Shown here piece by piece: positions 11,370 through 22,686 of a stretch of DNA of 64,000 bases. The position numbers and the translations under genes are program-made. The DNA is taken from positions 1 to 64,000 of the forward strand of contig NW_026732282.1 of assembly GCF_028476545.1 (NCBI RefSeq). The letters run 5' to 3'. Under the pieces are notes generated by a model that saw only the letters and a list, made by a program, of their open reading frames with translations, was not told where the DNA came from and searched no databases. This stretch comes from Physella acuta. Lineage: Eukaryota > Mollusca > Gastropoda > Physidae. Numbering within the stretch: the stretch's first letter is position 1; the number at the start of each line of letters is the position of its first letter.

Positions 11370-12010
11370 CAAACTTTCTCACACATCAAAACTTCCTGTA
11401 ACACATCAAAATGTTCCCTCCTTTATGTATTTCTAGCTAGGAATGCTGGTAAATTATATCATTACCATACCCAAAATAAAAATCATTCTCAAACTGCTGC
11501 ATTCCCAAAATATAACATCACATTCCAACACACCCAAAATAAAAAAATTCTTACAGTAAAACATTCACACATCCACAATACCAAACATTCTTAAACACCG
11601 TTCCCAAATCTAAACGATCCCAAGCCCTCGTAAGATAACGCCTATCTATTTTCTATTATATGAATGGGAAAAACCATTATGTGTAGTCGAAAAATCCTTA
11701 GGCTTTATCTATGTCTCTAGTCAACACGTTCAAATTTCTCACAGCAGTTTTCCTTTTTTGTAAAGATTTCTGATATGACCTTGACCCGGCCTTCCTGTGT
11801 AAACAACGGGTCTTGCTTGGTATACTTTTGGACGTCACATTTTTGTGGTTCGTCTTGAAGAAAATTGATTGAACTTTTTATACTGCTGTGTCTGACGGGT
11901 GTCTACCCATCTCCTTCCCCTTATACGTTACACACATTTAGATTCAGTGCTAGGGTCAAGTTTATGAAATTTTTCGTCTCTTTAGCTCTACACAGTTATG
12001 TAACCCATTC
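11370..12010. other. AT-rich intronic stretch, weak repeats
   Basis: Short irregular echoes of cacatcaaaa and cccaaaataaaaa (11385-11600) suggest a decayed tandem repeat. The rest looks single-copy, with no gene. Confidence 0.4.
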
Positions 12011-12014
12011 ATCT

Positions 12015-12150
12015 TGTTACACCCCCCCCCCCCAACAATTGTGTATTCATATTGTTACACCCCACACAATTGTGTATTCATATTGTTACACCCCACACAA
12101 TTGTGTAACTCATTCATCTTGTTACACCCCCCACACATGTTATGTAACTT
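12015..12150. repeat. Short tandem repeat, ~31 bp unit
   Basis: Four copies of a unit containing tgtgtattcatattgttaca and a C-rich cccacacaat segment. Confidence 0.85.
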
Positions 12151-12364
12151 GCTATATCTGGGCAAACAATCCACCCTTACGTCCACTGTCCCTCTGCTGT
12201 ATTACTATCCACCAAACAATCCACCCTTACATCCACCGTCCCCATCATGTATCACTATCCACCATAAAACTTGCTATGATGAACACAAGAGAATATTTAA
12301 TTGACTCGTTAATAATTCCATTTTATAGGCGACGTGGGGTAGGGTCGCCTGAAGATGTGCATTA

Positions 12365-12625
12365 ACCACATACAAAGACAACTTTCATTTGTTACAAACT
12401 CAAAAAGTCCCTTAAAAATATAGTAACCAGCACAACTAACTTTCATTTGTTACAAACTAAATAAGGCTCCTAAAAATATAGTAACCAGCACAACTAACTT
12501 GTATTTGTTACAAACGAAATAACTCCTAAAATATCGTAGCCAAAACAGCTAACCTTTCCTTTATTTGTTATTATTTAAAATATAATAACCATCACTTCTA
12601 ACTTTTAGTAATCACAAACTAAATA
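12365..12625. repeat. Tandem repeat, ~57 bp unit
   Basis: Four copies with cores tttgttacaaactaaataag and aaaatatagtaaccagcac. The fourth copy is clearly degenerate. Confidence 0.85.
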
Positions 12626-12649
12626 AGGTCCCCCCCCCCTCCCCCCGTA

Positions 12650-12845
12650 AATACAATTTCATTTATTCGCCCTCCGGTCCTCCTAATTCCAACAGCATAA
12701 AGCAGCCCCCTCCATATTCAGCCGATGATTACAGTGGCTTGACTTAGCCTCCAACCCCGCTTCGCCTTTCTTTGACCGGCCGTTACCGATGAATATTTAA
12801 TGTAAAGTATAGAGAGGACGAATCAATCACACGCTAAGCCGTAAT
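12650..12845. other. Single-copy block, candidate conserved non-coding element
   Basis: Complex sequence of balanced composition between repeats, with homeodomain/forkhead-like words (atgaatatttaatg, gatgattacagtgg, gaatcaatcacac) but no open frame. Its contrast with its surroundings is the only reason to flag it. Confidence 0.25.
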
Positions 12846-13754
12846 AACTTTTTTTTTTAGTTTGGTTACGTCACGTCTTTTCGCTATCATCACTCGTGGT
12901 AAGATTTTTTACGTAGACTGAATTCGTCTCACTATTATCTAACGGTAAAGTTTTTTTGTTTTTGTTTAGTTGCCTCAAGTATTTTTTTCGCTCATCATTC
13001 GATACAATTATTTGTTTGTTTAATAGCCCCAAGTATTTTCTGTCATCTCTCGGTACATTTTTTCCTTGTTTATTTCCTATTTTCCCTCATAATTCGATCG
13101 TTTTTTTTTTGTTACTCCATTTTTTTCTCTTGATGAAAAACAAAAACCATATTAGGTAAGCCATACGACACCTTATTTTTTATTTTATTTGCTAGGTATC
13201 TCTTACGTAAGGAAACTGTCCTCAAAAACACGTATCTTACTCTTGTCTCGTGTTTTTGTTTTCGTTGTTAAATAAACAAATATAAAATGTACGTTTTGGA
13301 GAATCTTTCTGTGTTGGTACATCTAGGTGATGGACTTAATCCTGTATAATTTACTACCTCGTCTAAAATTAACTAGTAACACTAATATAAATACTAATAC
13401 GCTTTGCGATCCTTTTAAAATTGAATACAGTTCACAATTCGTGGTACTTGTATGATAGCTCGGCGGGCGTATCGAACCTTTTTAACTTTTTGGTATCGAT
13501 ACACCGTCCCCTAAACCCGATGCTAGCCCTAACAGTAGAACCGACAGGAAGAAAATAATCGATACCAGATTATGACCCTGCCGTCGATCTCCCTGAGAGA
13601 ATGTGTGAACATTACAAACGATCAGTAACAAAATATTCACGCTTCAGTGTGAACAAATTTTGATTTATACACTCAAAGAGTCGCAAGCAGTTCCTCTACT
13701 ATCGGTCGTGTACAGTTGGGGTAGGAGTTGGGCTTTAAGAAACAACACCACAAA
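12846..13754. other. AT-rich intronic stretch, no gene seen
   Basis: T-rich sequence with a faint ~65-bp echo (cctcaagtattttt, ccccaagtattttc) at 12965-13050. I see nothing else in it. Confidence 0.4.
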
Positions 13755-13998
13755 AGTTTGGACCCCAAAAATTTGGACCACAGTAAATTGGATCATAAAA
13801 AATTGGACCATAAAAAATTGGACCATAAAAAGTTGGACCATAAAAAATTGGACCATAAAAATTGGACCATTAAAAATTGGACCATAACAAAATTGGACCA
13901 TAAAAATATTGGACCATAAAAATATTGGACCATAACAAAATTGGACCATAACAAAATTGGACCATAACAAAATTGGACCATAACAAAATTGGACCACA
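13755..13998. repeat. Minisatellite, 15-17 bp unit
   Basis: Copies of aaaattggaccataac and length variants, about 15 in all. Longer variants (aaaatatt) cluster near 13900-13930 and the five rightmost copies are identical, so the right side expanded last. Confidence 0.95.
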
Positions 13999-14224
13999 AA
14001 AAACGACTATCAAATTCTCGACCTCTCGCGTTATACCACCACTGCTACATCATTGTTGTAAAGATATGGGGAGTTAGTTGTATACACACACACATACACT
14101 CATTGACACACTTGCACTCATCCCTTATCTTTCCCCTGATACCCGACTCCAACCTCCCCCTCCCCTTCTTTTTTTCACTGCTGCTGGTTTATCTCCCAGG
14201 GATTCGTAGCTTTCGTTCAGTATG

Positions 14225-14310
14225 TCCGAGACACCCCATACATTAATCCACACCCCCATACATTCATCCCCACCCCCATACATTCAACCCCACCCCCATA
14301 CATTCATCCC
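14225..14310. repeat. Minisatellite, ~22 bp unit
   Basis: Four copies of ccccatacattcatccccac with small changes. Confidence 0.85.
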
Positions 14311-14319
14311 CATCCCTCC

Positions 14320-15117
14320 CTCTCTCTGTTCCTTCGTCCCCACCCCAAGCTAAACGTATAGTCGCCTCTAAAAGCACCATGTTTTATATCCTAGTCATCC
14401 CCACTTCTTTAGTCCCCACCCCCATCCCCTTGCTCCACCCCCAGCCCCCCCCCCCCCACCTTCTTCATCTCTACTGACACCCTCACCACCCCACTCTTTT
14501 TGTCCCCTTCACCCCCCCCCCCCCCTCCAAGATTAACCTGTGTTCCCCACCACAATACAATATGCACAACTGATTGCATTTGTGTGTTTACTAAAGATTT
14601 ATTTTTCCCCTAAGCTGAAGGGGATGAAAGAAAAACGTGTCGATTGTCTTCTTGAGAGTTCGGAACACACCAGAAATCTTTTCCCTCCTTTGTCGCCTAA
14701 CCATGCATTAATTATTGAAAAAATGTAACAATGTCGAGTATTTTTCAGCGGGTATTTTATTGGATTACTCGTTGAGAGCCGGATTAAAAACAAATTGGAC
14801 AGAACAGGATTTTAAATATCGATTATCTAAAACACAATTCTTGAACACAATTGAATATTTTACACGATTTTTTTAAAAATAACGATCAAGTGTGAAGGAT
14901 TTTGTGAAGACATTTAAAGCTCGCCTAATCAATAACAATTATAATGAAATTAGTTAAATTTTTCCCTCAGGGTTGGAAGATGGGGAAACTTAAATTTACG
15001 TCATACACCGCTGACGCTAAATACCTTTCTTACAACAATGTGTGTATGGGTGCTTAAACCTAAGCTTAAGAGATGTTTTAGTTGCTCTCCACAGTAAAAA
15101 CAATTTTTTTTAGCCTT
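14320..15117. other. Intronic stretch, no gene seen
   Basis: C-rich at the left (poly-C at 14446 and 14513) and AT-rich at the right. A degenerate stretch after 15118 shows ttcaatcgat/ttgatctgtc echoes to about 15275. No coding motif is visible. Confidence 0.4.
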
Positions 15118-15404
15118 ATTGATCTGTCCGGTCCCTAACCCCGTTTTAATCGATATTATTGGTTTGACTGATCCAGCATTTTTAACTGACCACGTTTCAA
15201 TCGATCTGATTGATTTGACCCTCCCTGCCATCTTTCAATCGATGTGGTTGATCTGTCTGGTCCGGTAGTTGTGAAGAGCTGACCACTGGTCAAGCTATCG
15301 AAATGTTGAGTCAGCTTCTCTAGCATAGAGTTGGTCCTGACGTCCATCGATCCGTTAATATAGACGGTCTGGTATTTCTGGAACAACCAGCTGTCCATCC
15401 GTTT

Positions 15405-16790
15405 ACTTTAATCTGGGTTAGCCAAATGTCCAATTGTCGACATTATCTAGGCTAACCAACTGTCCACCCATTTACTTTAATCCCTGTTAACCAAATTTGC
15501 ATTAGTCTATTGGTTAACCTTCTGTCCATTTCTCTAATGTACCTGAGTTAACCACCTGTCCATTTGTCTAGTGTACCTGAGTTAATCTTCTGTCCATTTG
15601 TCTAGTGTACCTGAGTTAACCACCCGTCCATTTGTCTAGTGTACCTGAGTTAACCACCTGTCCATTTGTCTAGTGTACCTGGGTTAATCTTCTGTCCATT
15701 TGTCTAGTGTACCTGAGTTAACCACCCGTCCATTTGTCTAGTGTACCTGAGTTAACCACCCGTCCATTTGTCTAGTGTACCTGAGTTAACCACCTGTCCA
15801 TTTCTCTAGTGTACCTGAGTTAACCACCCGTCCATTTCTCTAGTGTACCTGAGTTAACCACCTGTCCATTTGTCTAGTGTACCTGAGTTAACCACCTGTC
15901 CATTTGTCTAGTGTACCTGGGTTAACCACCTGTCCATTACTCTAGTGTACCTGGGTTAACCACCTGTCCATTTGTCTAGTGTACCTGAGTTAACCACCTG
16001 TCCATTTGTCTAGTGTACCTGAGTTAACCACCTGTCCATTTGTCTAGTGTACCTGGGTTAATCTTCTGTCCATTTGTCTAGTGTACCTGAGTTAACCACC
16101 TGTCCATTTGTCTAGTGTACCTGGGTTAACCACCTGTCCATTTGTCTAGTGTACCTGGGTTAATCTTCTGTCCATTTGTCTAGTGTACCTGAGTTAACCA
16201 CCTGTCCATTTGTCTAGTGTACCTGGGTTAACCACCTGTCCATTTGTCTAGTGTACCTGGGTTAATCTTCTGTCCATTTGTCTAGTGTACCTGAGTTAAC
16301 CACCCGTCCATTTGTCTAGTGTACCTGAGTTAACCACCCGTCCATTTCTCTAGTGTACCTGAGTTAACCACCTGTCCAATTGTCTAGTGTACCTGAGTTA
16401 ACCACCTGTCCATTTGTCTAGTGTACCTGAGTTAACCACCCGTCCATTTGTCTAGTGTACCTGAGTTAACCACCTGTCCATTTGTCTAGTGTACCTGAGT
16501 TAACCACCTGTCCATTTGTCTAGTGTACCTGAGTTAACCACCTGTCCATTTGTCTAGTGTACCTGAGTTAACCACCTGCCCATTTGTCTAGTGTACCTGA
16601 GTTAACCACCTGTCCATTTGTCTAATGTACCCGAGTTAACCACCTGTCCATTTGTCTAGTGTACCTGAGTTAACCACCTGTCCATTTCTCTAGTGTACCT
16701 GGGTTAACCACCTTGTCCATTTGTCTAGTGTACCTCAGTTAACAACCTGTCCATTTCCCTAGTGTACCTGGGTTATACCTGTCCACCCGT
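15405..16790. repeat. Minisatellite, 34-bp unit, ~40 copies
   Basis: Units read ccatttgtctagtgtacctg, then a/g gttaaccacctgt. Variants (cttctgt for cacctgt, cccgt, tctct) recur at intervals, giving a higher-order pattern: blocks of three to five units with one cttctgt unit. Edge copies (15405-15540) are the most diverged, as expected for unequal exchange. Confidence 0.97.
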
Positions 16791-16859
16791 CTACTTTAAC
16801 CTGACCTGCCCAGCACCTGTTACCTAACGGGCCCCCTATGACCCAACCAGCCAATCGAT

Positions 16860-17620
16860 GTAACCCGACCCCAACCAGCCCCCACTGTAGTGACCCCGGC
16901 ACGTAACCCGACCCCAACCAGCCCCCACTGTAGTGACCCCGGCACGTAACCCGACCCCAACCAGCCCCCACTGTAGTGACCCCGGCACGTAACCCGACCC
17001 CAACCTGCCCCCACTGTAGTGACCCCGGCACGTAACCCGACCCCAACCAGCCCCCAATGTAGTGACCCCGGCACGTTACCCGACACTTACTGCAGTGACC
17101 CGTGTCTTCGATCAACACATTTGGTTCATCAGTATCGAAGTACTCGCTAGTACAAATCCCAACCAGCCCCCACTGTAGTGACCCCGGCACGTAACCCGAC
17201 CCCAACCAGCCCCCACTGTAGTGACCCCGGCACGTAACCCGACCCCAACCAGCCCCCACTGTAGTGACCCCGGCACGTAACCCGACCCCAACCTGCCCCC
17301 ACTGTAGTGACCCCGGCACGTAACCCGACCCCAACTAGCCCCCACTGTAGTGACCCCGGCACGTAACCCGACCCCAACCAGCCCCCACTGTAGTGACCCC
17401 GGCACGTAACCCGACCCCAACCAGCCCCCACTGTAGTGACCCCGGCACGTAACCCGACCCCAACCAGCCCCCACTGTAGTGACCCCGGCACGTAACCCGA
17501 CCCCAACCAGCCCCCAATGTAGTGACCCCGGCACGTTACCCGACACTTACTGCAGTGACCCGTGTCTTCGATCAACACATTTGGTTCATCAGTATCGAAG
17601 TACTCGCTAGTACAAATCCC
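16860..17620. repeat. Minisatellite, 43-bp unit, with a 460-bp higher-order duplication
   Basis: The base unit is cccccactgtagtgacc, ccggcacgtaacccg, accccaaccag. A distinctive ~100-bp end block (gttacccgacacttactgca through tactcgctagtacaaatccc) occurs at about 17059-17160 and again at 17519-17620, exactly 460 bp apart. The array and its unique flank were therefore duplicated together. The long minus-strand open frames here only follow the unit. Confidence 0.95.
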
Positions 17621-18177
17621 ATGCGGAATTATGCATGAAAAAATGTAATTCAATATAGTATTACATTTTTAAAAAAATGAAACCATTCTCTTATCCTACT
17701 GCATATCTGAGATAATTAGTGTCGGTGACTAACGGTCGTTTCGGTAAATACTAAAACCTGACAGCTGGAGGGAAGGGGGGGGGCTTTGATGTTGCAGTAA
17801 CCCCCACCCCGCGCTCCCAACGTCACGTGACTCGACTTCATTATAATACAATTAAAATTAACCGCCCGGAAAATTGTATGGATTCTCCCGGCTAAGAGAC
17901 GGGTGGTGATGGCTAAACCTGCCAGCTCAAATCAATAGTGTACGTTTGATTTTTTTTTTAAAGTTTCGCTATACCTGTAAAGTGGTTGCGCATGTAAAAA
18001 AAAAAGGTTTTACAGTACTTGTGATGTAACTGGACAATTTTTGAAAATGTTTACTGAACGTGTAAGATGGCTGAACAATTTTAAACATATGTTTACAGTT
18101 CTTTTTCACGTAGCTCACTAGATTTTGCCGTAAGTGTTCGAAAGTTATAAATATCGACATACATATTCCTTCTTTGT
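17621..18177. other. Intronic stretch, no gene seen
   Basis: AT-rich, apparently single-copy, with a short G run at 17777. No open frame with a recognisable product. Confidence 0.4.
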
Positions 18178-18390
18178 GGGACGGCGTGGTCTAGCAGTAG
18201 AGCGCTAGACTGCTAACCCGAGTTCGAATCCGGGTTCAAGTCAGTAGAACGTCCTTGCGTCCACCTAGCTCTGATGGGAACCTGACTCGTATAAGGGAAT
18301 GTAGAAGCGACTAGTCATCGTGCTGACCACACTGTCACCTGTTTCAATAATCGCCAGGTTCGAAAAGGCAACTTTACTTCTTCTAAGATA
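18178..18390 (+). repeat. tRNA-headed SINE, family A (copy 2)
   Basis: The best-preserved head of the family: gggacggcgtggtctagcag with A box (tggtctagcagtagagcg) and B box (gagttcgaatccgggttc). The body has gtgctgaccacactgtcacc and ends gccaggttcgaaaaggcaac. Minus-strand relatives occur at 26265-26452 and 35284-35537. Polymerase III would transcribe an active copy from the internal boxes. Confidence 0.85.
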
Positions 18391-18508
18391 TCGTCTTCCC
18401 TGATTTACAAGAATTTTAACTTTTAACTCTTGTTTAAAGTCTTTTTTCTATGTATCGTTATGTTAAAAAGATCACTTCAGGACCATAAGGCTTATACAAA
18501 AAAATAAT

Positions 18509-18553
18509 GCGCCAAGCACTAGGCCCAGTCGCCTTTACCATCCCTGACGTAAA
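18509..18553 (-). repeat. SINE family A body fragment
   Basis: The segment ggcccagtcgcctttaccat, then ccctgacg, matches the reverse complement of the SINE A body (aaaggcgactgggta). Neither head nor tail is present. Confidence 0.55.
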
Positions 18554-18613
18554 TTAATAGCCCTTTAGAGTTTGCTGAATTCTTGGACGCATAATATACT
18601 CATCCATGATTGG

Positions 18614-19030
18614 TGTCACAGACTGTATAATTAGATATGTTTATATTATTGTGTTTTACATGAAGTTGCATGAATGAAGAGTACCTGGCTAGCGGAAGGA
18701 CTGTTTGAGCGATCGTCATGTGTTTTTCCATGTTTTTGGGTGAGATCGCTCATGTACGTAAGGGAGAGAAAGGAGTGAATAAAAGGGAGAGAAAAAGGTG
18801 AACGGGTGTTGTGTGCTAGGACTTGGGACTGGAACGATGGCAGTGGATGTAAGATGTCTCCATGACTTGGAGTCGTTATTATTATTTGTACCTATATCAG
18901 TTGATCTTCAAATATGGATGTACCACGGATTTATCTGTACATAGTGTAAATAAAGTTGTCATTTCAAGTTGCCACTGTTGCTCGTGTTCCTGTATGAAAC
19001 CCACAACAACAAAGAATACATGTTGTTACA
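18614..19030 (+). repeat. 5' LTR
   Basis: 417 bp, bounded by tgtcaca and ttgttaca. A TATA-like gaataaaaggg near 18776 and a polyadenylation signal aataaa near 18950 give the usual U3-R-U5 order. An 8-bp inverted repeat (gagcgatc at 18707-18714, gatcgctc at 18744-18751) could fold in U3. Confidence 0.93.
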
Positions 19031-19032
19031 TA

Positions 19033-19050
19033 TGGTGTCAGAAGTGGAGG
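19033..19050 (+). other. Primer-binding-site-like segment
   Basis: Two bases after the 5' LTR the sequence tggtgtcagaagtggagg begins with the tgg that pairs with a tRNA cca end, as in LTR elements generally. I could not assign the tRNA from memory. Confidence 0.7.
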
Positions 19051-19339
19051 CAATAAAGTGACGTTGTTACATTGTATTACTGTTACTTATGATGTCACAA
19101 GTGGTTGAAGAATTGGTGCTACATATGTCAGAAATGGAGATATTACAGTCTGTGGTCTTCCACTGTTTACCAAGTACGTCAAGTTCTTGAAAGTCATCTA
19201 TCTACACGCAAGTCAGAAGGGTTGCTGTAGTCAAGTCAGACGTTTTGTTCAAGTCAAGTCATCGACGTGATAATTTTTATCACCTTATTTCGATATTGTC
19301 TCACCAATGTCGAGTAAATATCGTCTGTGAGTTTTTTCT

Positions 19340-19500
19340 GTTTGGATTTAGCCGATCAAGTCTTAGTGTTTCTTTTCTACTGTTTGGATTTAGCTGTTCA
19401 AGTTTTTTCTATTTGGATTTAGCTGTTCAAGTTTTTTCTATATGGATTAGCTGTTCAAGTTTTTCTACTGTTTGGATTTAGCAGATCAAGTTTATTTTTG
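19340..19500. repeat. ~30-bp tandem repeat in the LTR element leader
   Basis: Five copies of a T-rich unit containing ctgtttggatttagctgttc and aagttttttcta lie between the primer site and the open frame. Untranslated leaders with tandem repeats occur in LTR elements. It is unclear whether these do anything. Confidence 0.85.
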
Positions 19501-19782
19501 TAACTGTTCCTAAACTGTTCCTAAAGATGTCTTATCTAAAACTGGACAAATTTCTACTCTGTAACAGGCTACTAGAACTATTTTGAATTTTTTCAACTTT
19601 TTGGAATCAACAAAGTGAACTATTTTTGTACTATATATGTACTATGAACTTTTCTTGGATTACTAGATGTCTCTAATCAACTGAACAAAGCCAGAATACA
19701 AGAAAGGGTATTGTAAATTAATTAACATTTATCTATTGTCAACTAATGAATTTATATTTTATGTCATAGAAAATATATCAAA

Positions 19783-21984
19783 ATGTCATGTTTTGAAGAA
19801 TATCTAGCACTAGCGAGGGCGCAAGGCATTAAGAAGATGAATAAGCAGATAGCCTGGGCAACCAATCGACTTGAAAAAGACATAGAAGAAGCAAAAGAAG
19901 CATGGGATGAAGTACCAGAACAACCCCGACGAGCTCATGGAAATGTATTGAGAGAACTAGATGATATGATAGAAATAGTGTGTAATAGATCAAGAGCTAT
20001 TACAGACATGCATAAAGAAGAAGACATTTCAGAATTAGATAAAGTAGAAGAGACTGTACAACCAAAAGGAAAGCGGAAAAAAAGAAACAGAAAACAGAGA
20101 GCAGATAAAAGGGCTGAAACTATGGAAAAACAAGTTGGCCTACATGAACTAGCATATGAACAAGAACTATTAGAAATGAAAGCTATAACAGACACAAATG
20201 AACCAAAATTAGAAAGTGAACAGACAGAATTTAAAGCAGAACTTGAAGAAGTAAATATTGGCAACCTTTGGAATGAAGAACTAAGTAACATAGTCCAGGA
20301 AGAATTGAAACCCAAGGATAAAACAGAGGGTGAACTTACTAATGATTTAAAGGTGTCAGATACATTAGAATGCCTTAAGATTGACTCTTTATTGACTCAA
20401 ACGCAGGTACACGAGAATATTATTGAAAGTTGTATCGTAAGTCCATCAGAGAATGGCAGTCAACAAGAAACAAGTCCATCAGTGAATGGTAGTCAAAATG
20501 ATTTAATAAGCCCATCAGTGAATGGCAGTGATGATTTAATAAGTCCATCGGAGAATGGCAGGAATCATGATAAACTAATGATGATTAATGAATCAGTGAA
20601 CTTAATAAGCCACAATGAAGAGAACGTACCTATTGAAGATTTACTTCGAAAATTGGAGTCAAACTATAAAGAAGATATACTAGAACTCAAGAATAAATTT
20701 AACAAAGAAATGGAGAAATTAACACATAAATTTATGTGTGAACTAGAATCAATAAAGAAGCACAAGGAAGTTAAGAAAGATGAAACAGTAACTAGAAACT
20801 ACAATGTCATTGGTGCACAGGATGAAAGTAAAAGAAATTTAGCAAACTATGAATACAGTCAACATGTTAGTAAGAATGTCATTAATGTCATTAATGCACA
20901 GAATGAAAGAAAAAGAAATTTAGCAAACTATGAATACAGTCACCATGTTTATAAGAAGCCAAAATCTAGATGTTTTTACTGCGGAAAAACAGGTCATTAC
21001 CAAAATCAATGTTGGCATAGGTTGGCAAATCAGAGAAGAAACAATTATGTACAAAGAAAGTCATGTGGGAAATATAGTAATTTAAGAAAGAATATATCAT
21101 GTTCTAATGAAAGATACCGAAGCAAGATGTATTATGAAAGGCCAAAGCAATGCCATAATATTTATATTGAGTTGGTTGATGAACCAAACCAACATACACA
21201 AAGCAAGATAACCACTGACGTTGTTCAGAAACCTGAAAAGTTAAAATTTGCAAATGAAGAAATGGATTTTTTGGGATTCAAAGTAGGCAAAAATCAAATT
21301 AGACCTACTGACGGAAATAAAAATAAAATTCTCAACTTAGAAATACCTAAAACCAAGAAAGAAGTCAAAGGTGTATTGGGTCTATTTAATTTCTACAGCA
21401 AATTCATACCCAAGTACTCAGATATAACTCTACCTCTAAGACAGCTAATTACCAAGGACAGCAGTAGAACAATAAATTGGTCTAAAGAATGTCAGGATGC
21501 TTTACAGCTAATAAAGCAGTACTTTGAACATGAAGTAACGCTTACTGCCCCTAACTTTGAGAAGACACTAACACTGGTAACGGATGCTTCAAATTATGGA
21601 TTGGGTGCATGTTTAATGCAAGAAGTGGACAAGGTACTACGGCCTATATTTTATCTGAGTAGATCACTAAATAAAACGGAACAAAACTACTCAACCGTAG
21701 AGAAAGAATGTCTGGCCATTGTATGGTCCATGACCAAACTGCAGAAATACTTATTAGGAAGAAAATTCATTCTCCTCACCGATCACAAGCCATTGTTAGC
21801 TATGAACAACAAATGGATAGCCAACAGCAAGATAAACAGATGGTTATTGATTCTGCTGGATTTTCAGTATGAAATTAAGTCTATAAAAGGGAAGGATAAT
21901 GTAGTAGCAGATTTTTTGTCTCGGCAAAATGTTGACAGTACAGAAACTGAGCCTACCCTAAACCACATAAGTCAACATTTATAA
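19783..21984 (+). CDS. Gag-like / RNase H protein of the LTR element (733 codons)
   Basis: The reading frame is open throughout. The first ~390 residues are charged, rich in E, K, N and S, and predicted largely helical, with a short repeat of SPSENGS/SPSVNGS near residues 224-265 and a KRNLANYEYS repeat near 350-390. A retroviral-type zinc knuckle follows (CFYCGKTGHYQNQC, residues ~397-410), fitting nucleic-acid binding by Gag. From about residue 490 it reads like the end of a Gypsy reverse transcriptase leading into RNase H: MDFLGFKV, GVLGLFNFYSKFIP, then acidic RNase H motifs in VTDASNYGLG (~600), EKECLAIVW (~640) and LTDHKPL (~665), ending VVADFLSRQN. Codon use is A-rich, unlike the GC-tract neighbourhood. 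The family call is firm; the clade is not. Confidence 0.88.
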   Translation: MSCFEEYLALARAQGIKKMNKQIAWATNRLEKDIEEAKEAWDEVPEQPRRAHGNVLRELDDMIEIVCNRSRAITDMHKEEDISELDKVEETVQPKGKRKKRNRKQRADKRAETMEKQVGLHELAYEQELLEMKAITDTNEPKLESEQTEFKAELEEVNIGNLWNEELSNIVQEELKPKDKTEGELTNDLKVSDTLECLKIDSLLTQTQVHENIIESCIVSPSENGSQQETSPSVNGSQNDLISPSVNGSDDLISPSENGRNHDKLMMINESVNLISHNEENVPIEDLLRKLESNYKEDILELKNKFNKEMEKLTHKFMCELESIKKHKEVKKDETVTRNYNVIGAQDESKRNLANYEYSQHVSKNVINVINAQNERKRNLANYEYSHHVYKKPKSRCFYCGKTGHYQNQCWHRLANQRRNNYVQRKSCGKYSNLRKNISCSNERYRSKMYYERPKQCHNIYIELVDEPNQHTQSKITTDVVQKPEKLKFANEEMDFLGFKVGKNQIRPTDGNKNKILNLEIPKTKKEVKGVLGLFNFYSKFIPKYSDITLPLRQLITKDSSRTINWSKECQDALQLIKQYFEHEVTLTAPNFEKTLTLVTDASNYGLGACLMQEVDKVLRPIFYLSRSLNKTEQNYSTVEKECLAIVWSMTKLQKYLLGRKFILLTDHKPLLAMNNKWIANSKINRWLLILLDFQYEIKSIKGKDNVVADFLSRQNVDSTETEPTLNHISQHL

Positions 21985-22674
21985 TAAAAATATTGGGATA
22001 ATAATACATTATCAATTTACAGTTTATTAATATTATACAGTCTGTAACTGTAGAATATGGATATCAAACAATTTGTATCAGTAATATAAAATGTGTACTA
22101 TTTCAAAAGATTGTAAACTGTATTATGTTAAACCTATTCTATACTATTAATTAACAGTGAATAAAGTAAATAAATAAAAGTTAGAGACTATTTATTCCGC
22201 ATAACAATAAGACGGAAGTCTCAATGATGTATTGTGTATTAGTCAATACCTGTGTAAGGCAAGAATGTGATTGTGTTGTGACCTAGATTTGTCTGAAATG
22301 GGTCAACTAGGGGAGACAACAAAGTATATTAATCATGCGTCGTAATAACATGCCTTGATGATAAAGAAGTTTTTTTTACCACATAGGATATAGTTATTTA
22401 AATTATGAGTTGAATCAAGTCTTTGATAATTTCAACTATGTATTATAGTTTGGTAATTTACTAAACTCATTGATCTTGTTTATACTACAATTACTGGGTA
22501 ATTGAAATGTTTTTCCTTCTCATATTTGAATATATTACACATAATGCTTGTGCATTAATCTACAAAGAATGTATTTTCCATGTTTTTGAGATGTATAAAA
22601 ATTTTTGTTGTCTGGCACATGGTCCTGCCCTACCAATATTGTATTTATAAATTTTGTTACACAAAATTTTATTT

Positions 22675-22684
22675 GAAGGGGGGA
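22675..22684 (+). other. Polypurine tract
   Basis: gaagggggga lies just before the 3' LTR, where the plus-strand DNA primer forms in LTR elements. Confidence 0.8.
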
Positions 22685-22686
22685 CG

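Larger units (their letters stand above)
8940..11370. repeat. Minisatellite, ~24-26 bp unit, split by two hAT insertions
   Basis: The unit has core ctctacattgtctagagaaa followed by tcccaa or tctcat. Visible blocks are about 8960-9028, 9245-9355 and 11131-11370. The gaps are two independent hAT elements. Each sits immediately after the tctagag motif of a repeat unit. Confidence 0.93.

Noticed and set aside
16759-17653. Several minus-strand frames of 60-191 codons with GVGLRAGVTTVGA repeats
   Set aside because: They come from the 43-bp array and its duplicate, not from a collagen-like or other repeat protein.
18178-18250. Possible tRNA gene
   Set aside because: A and B boxes are present, but the acceptor stem does not pair and the similarity continues into a SINE body shared by other copies.
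19935-20315. 126-codon minus-strand frame
   Set aside because: It is the shadow of the A-rich forward frame of the LTR element.
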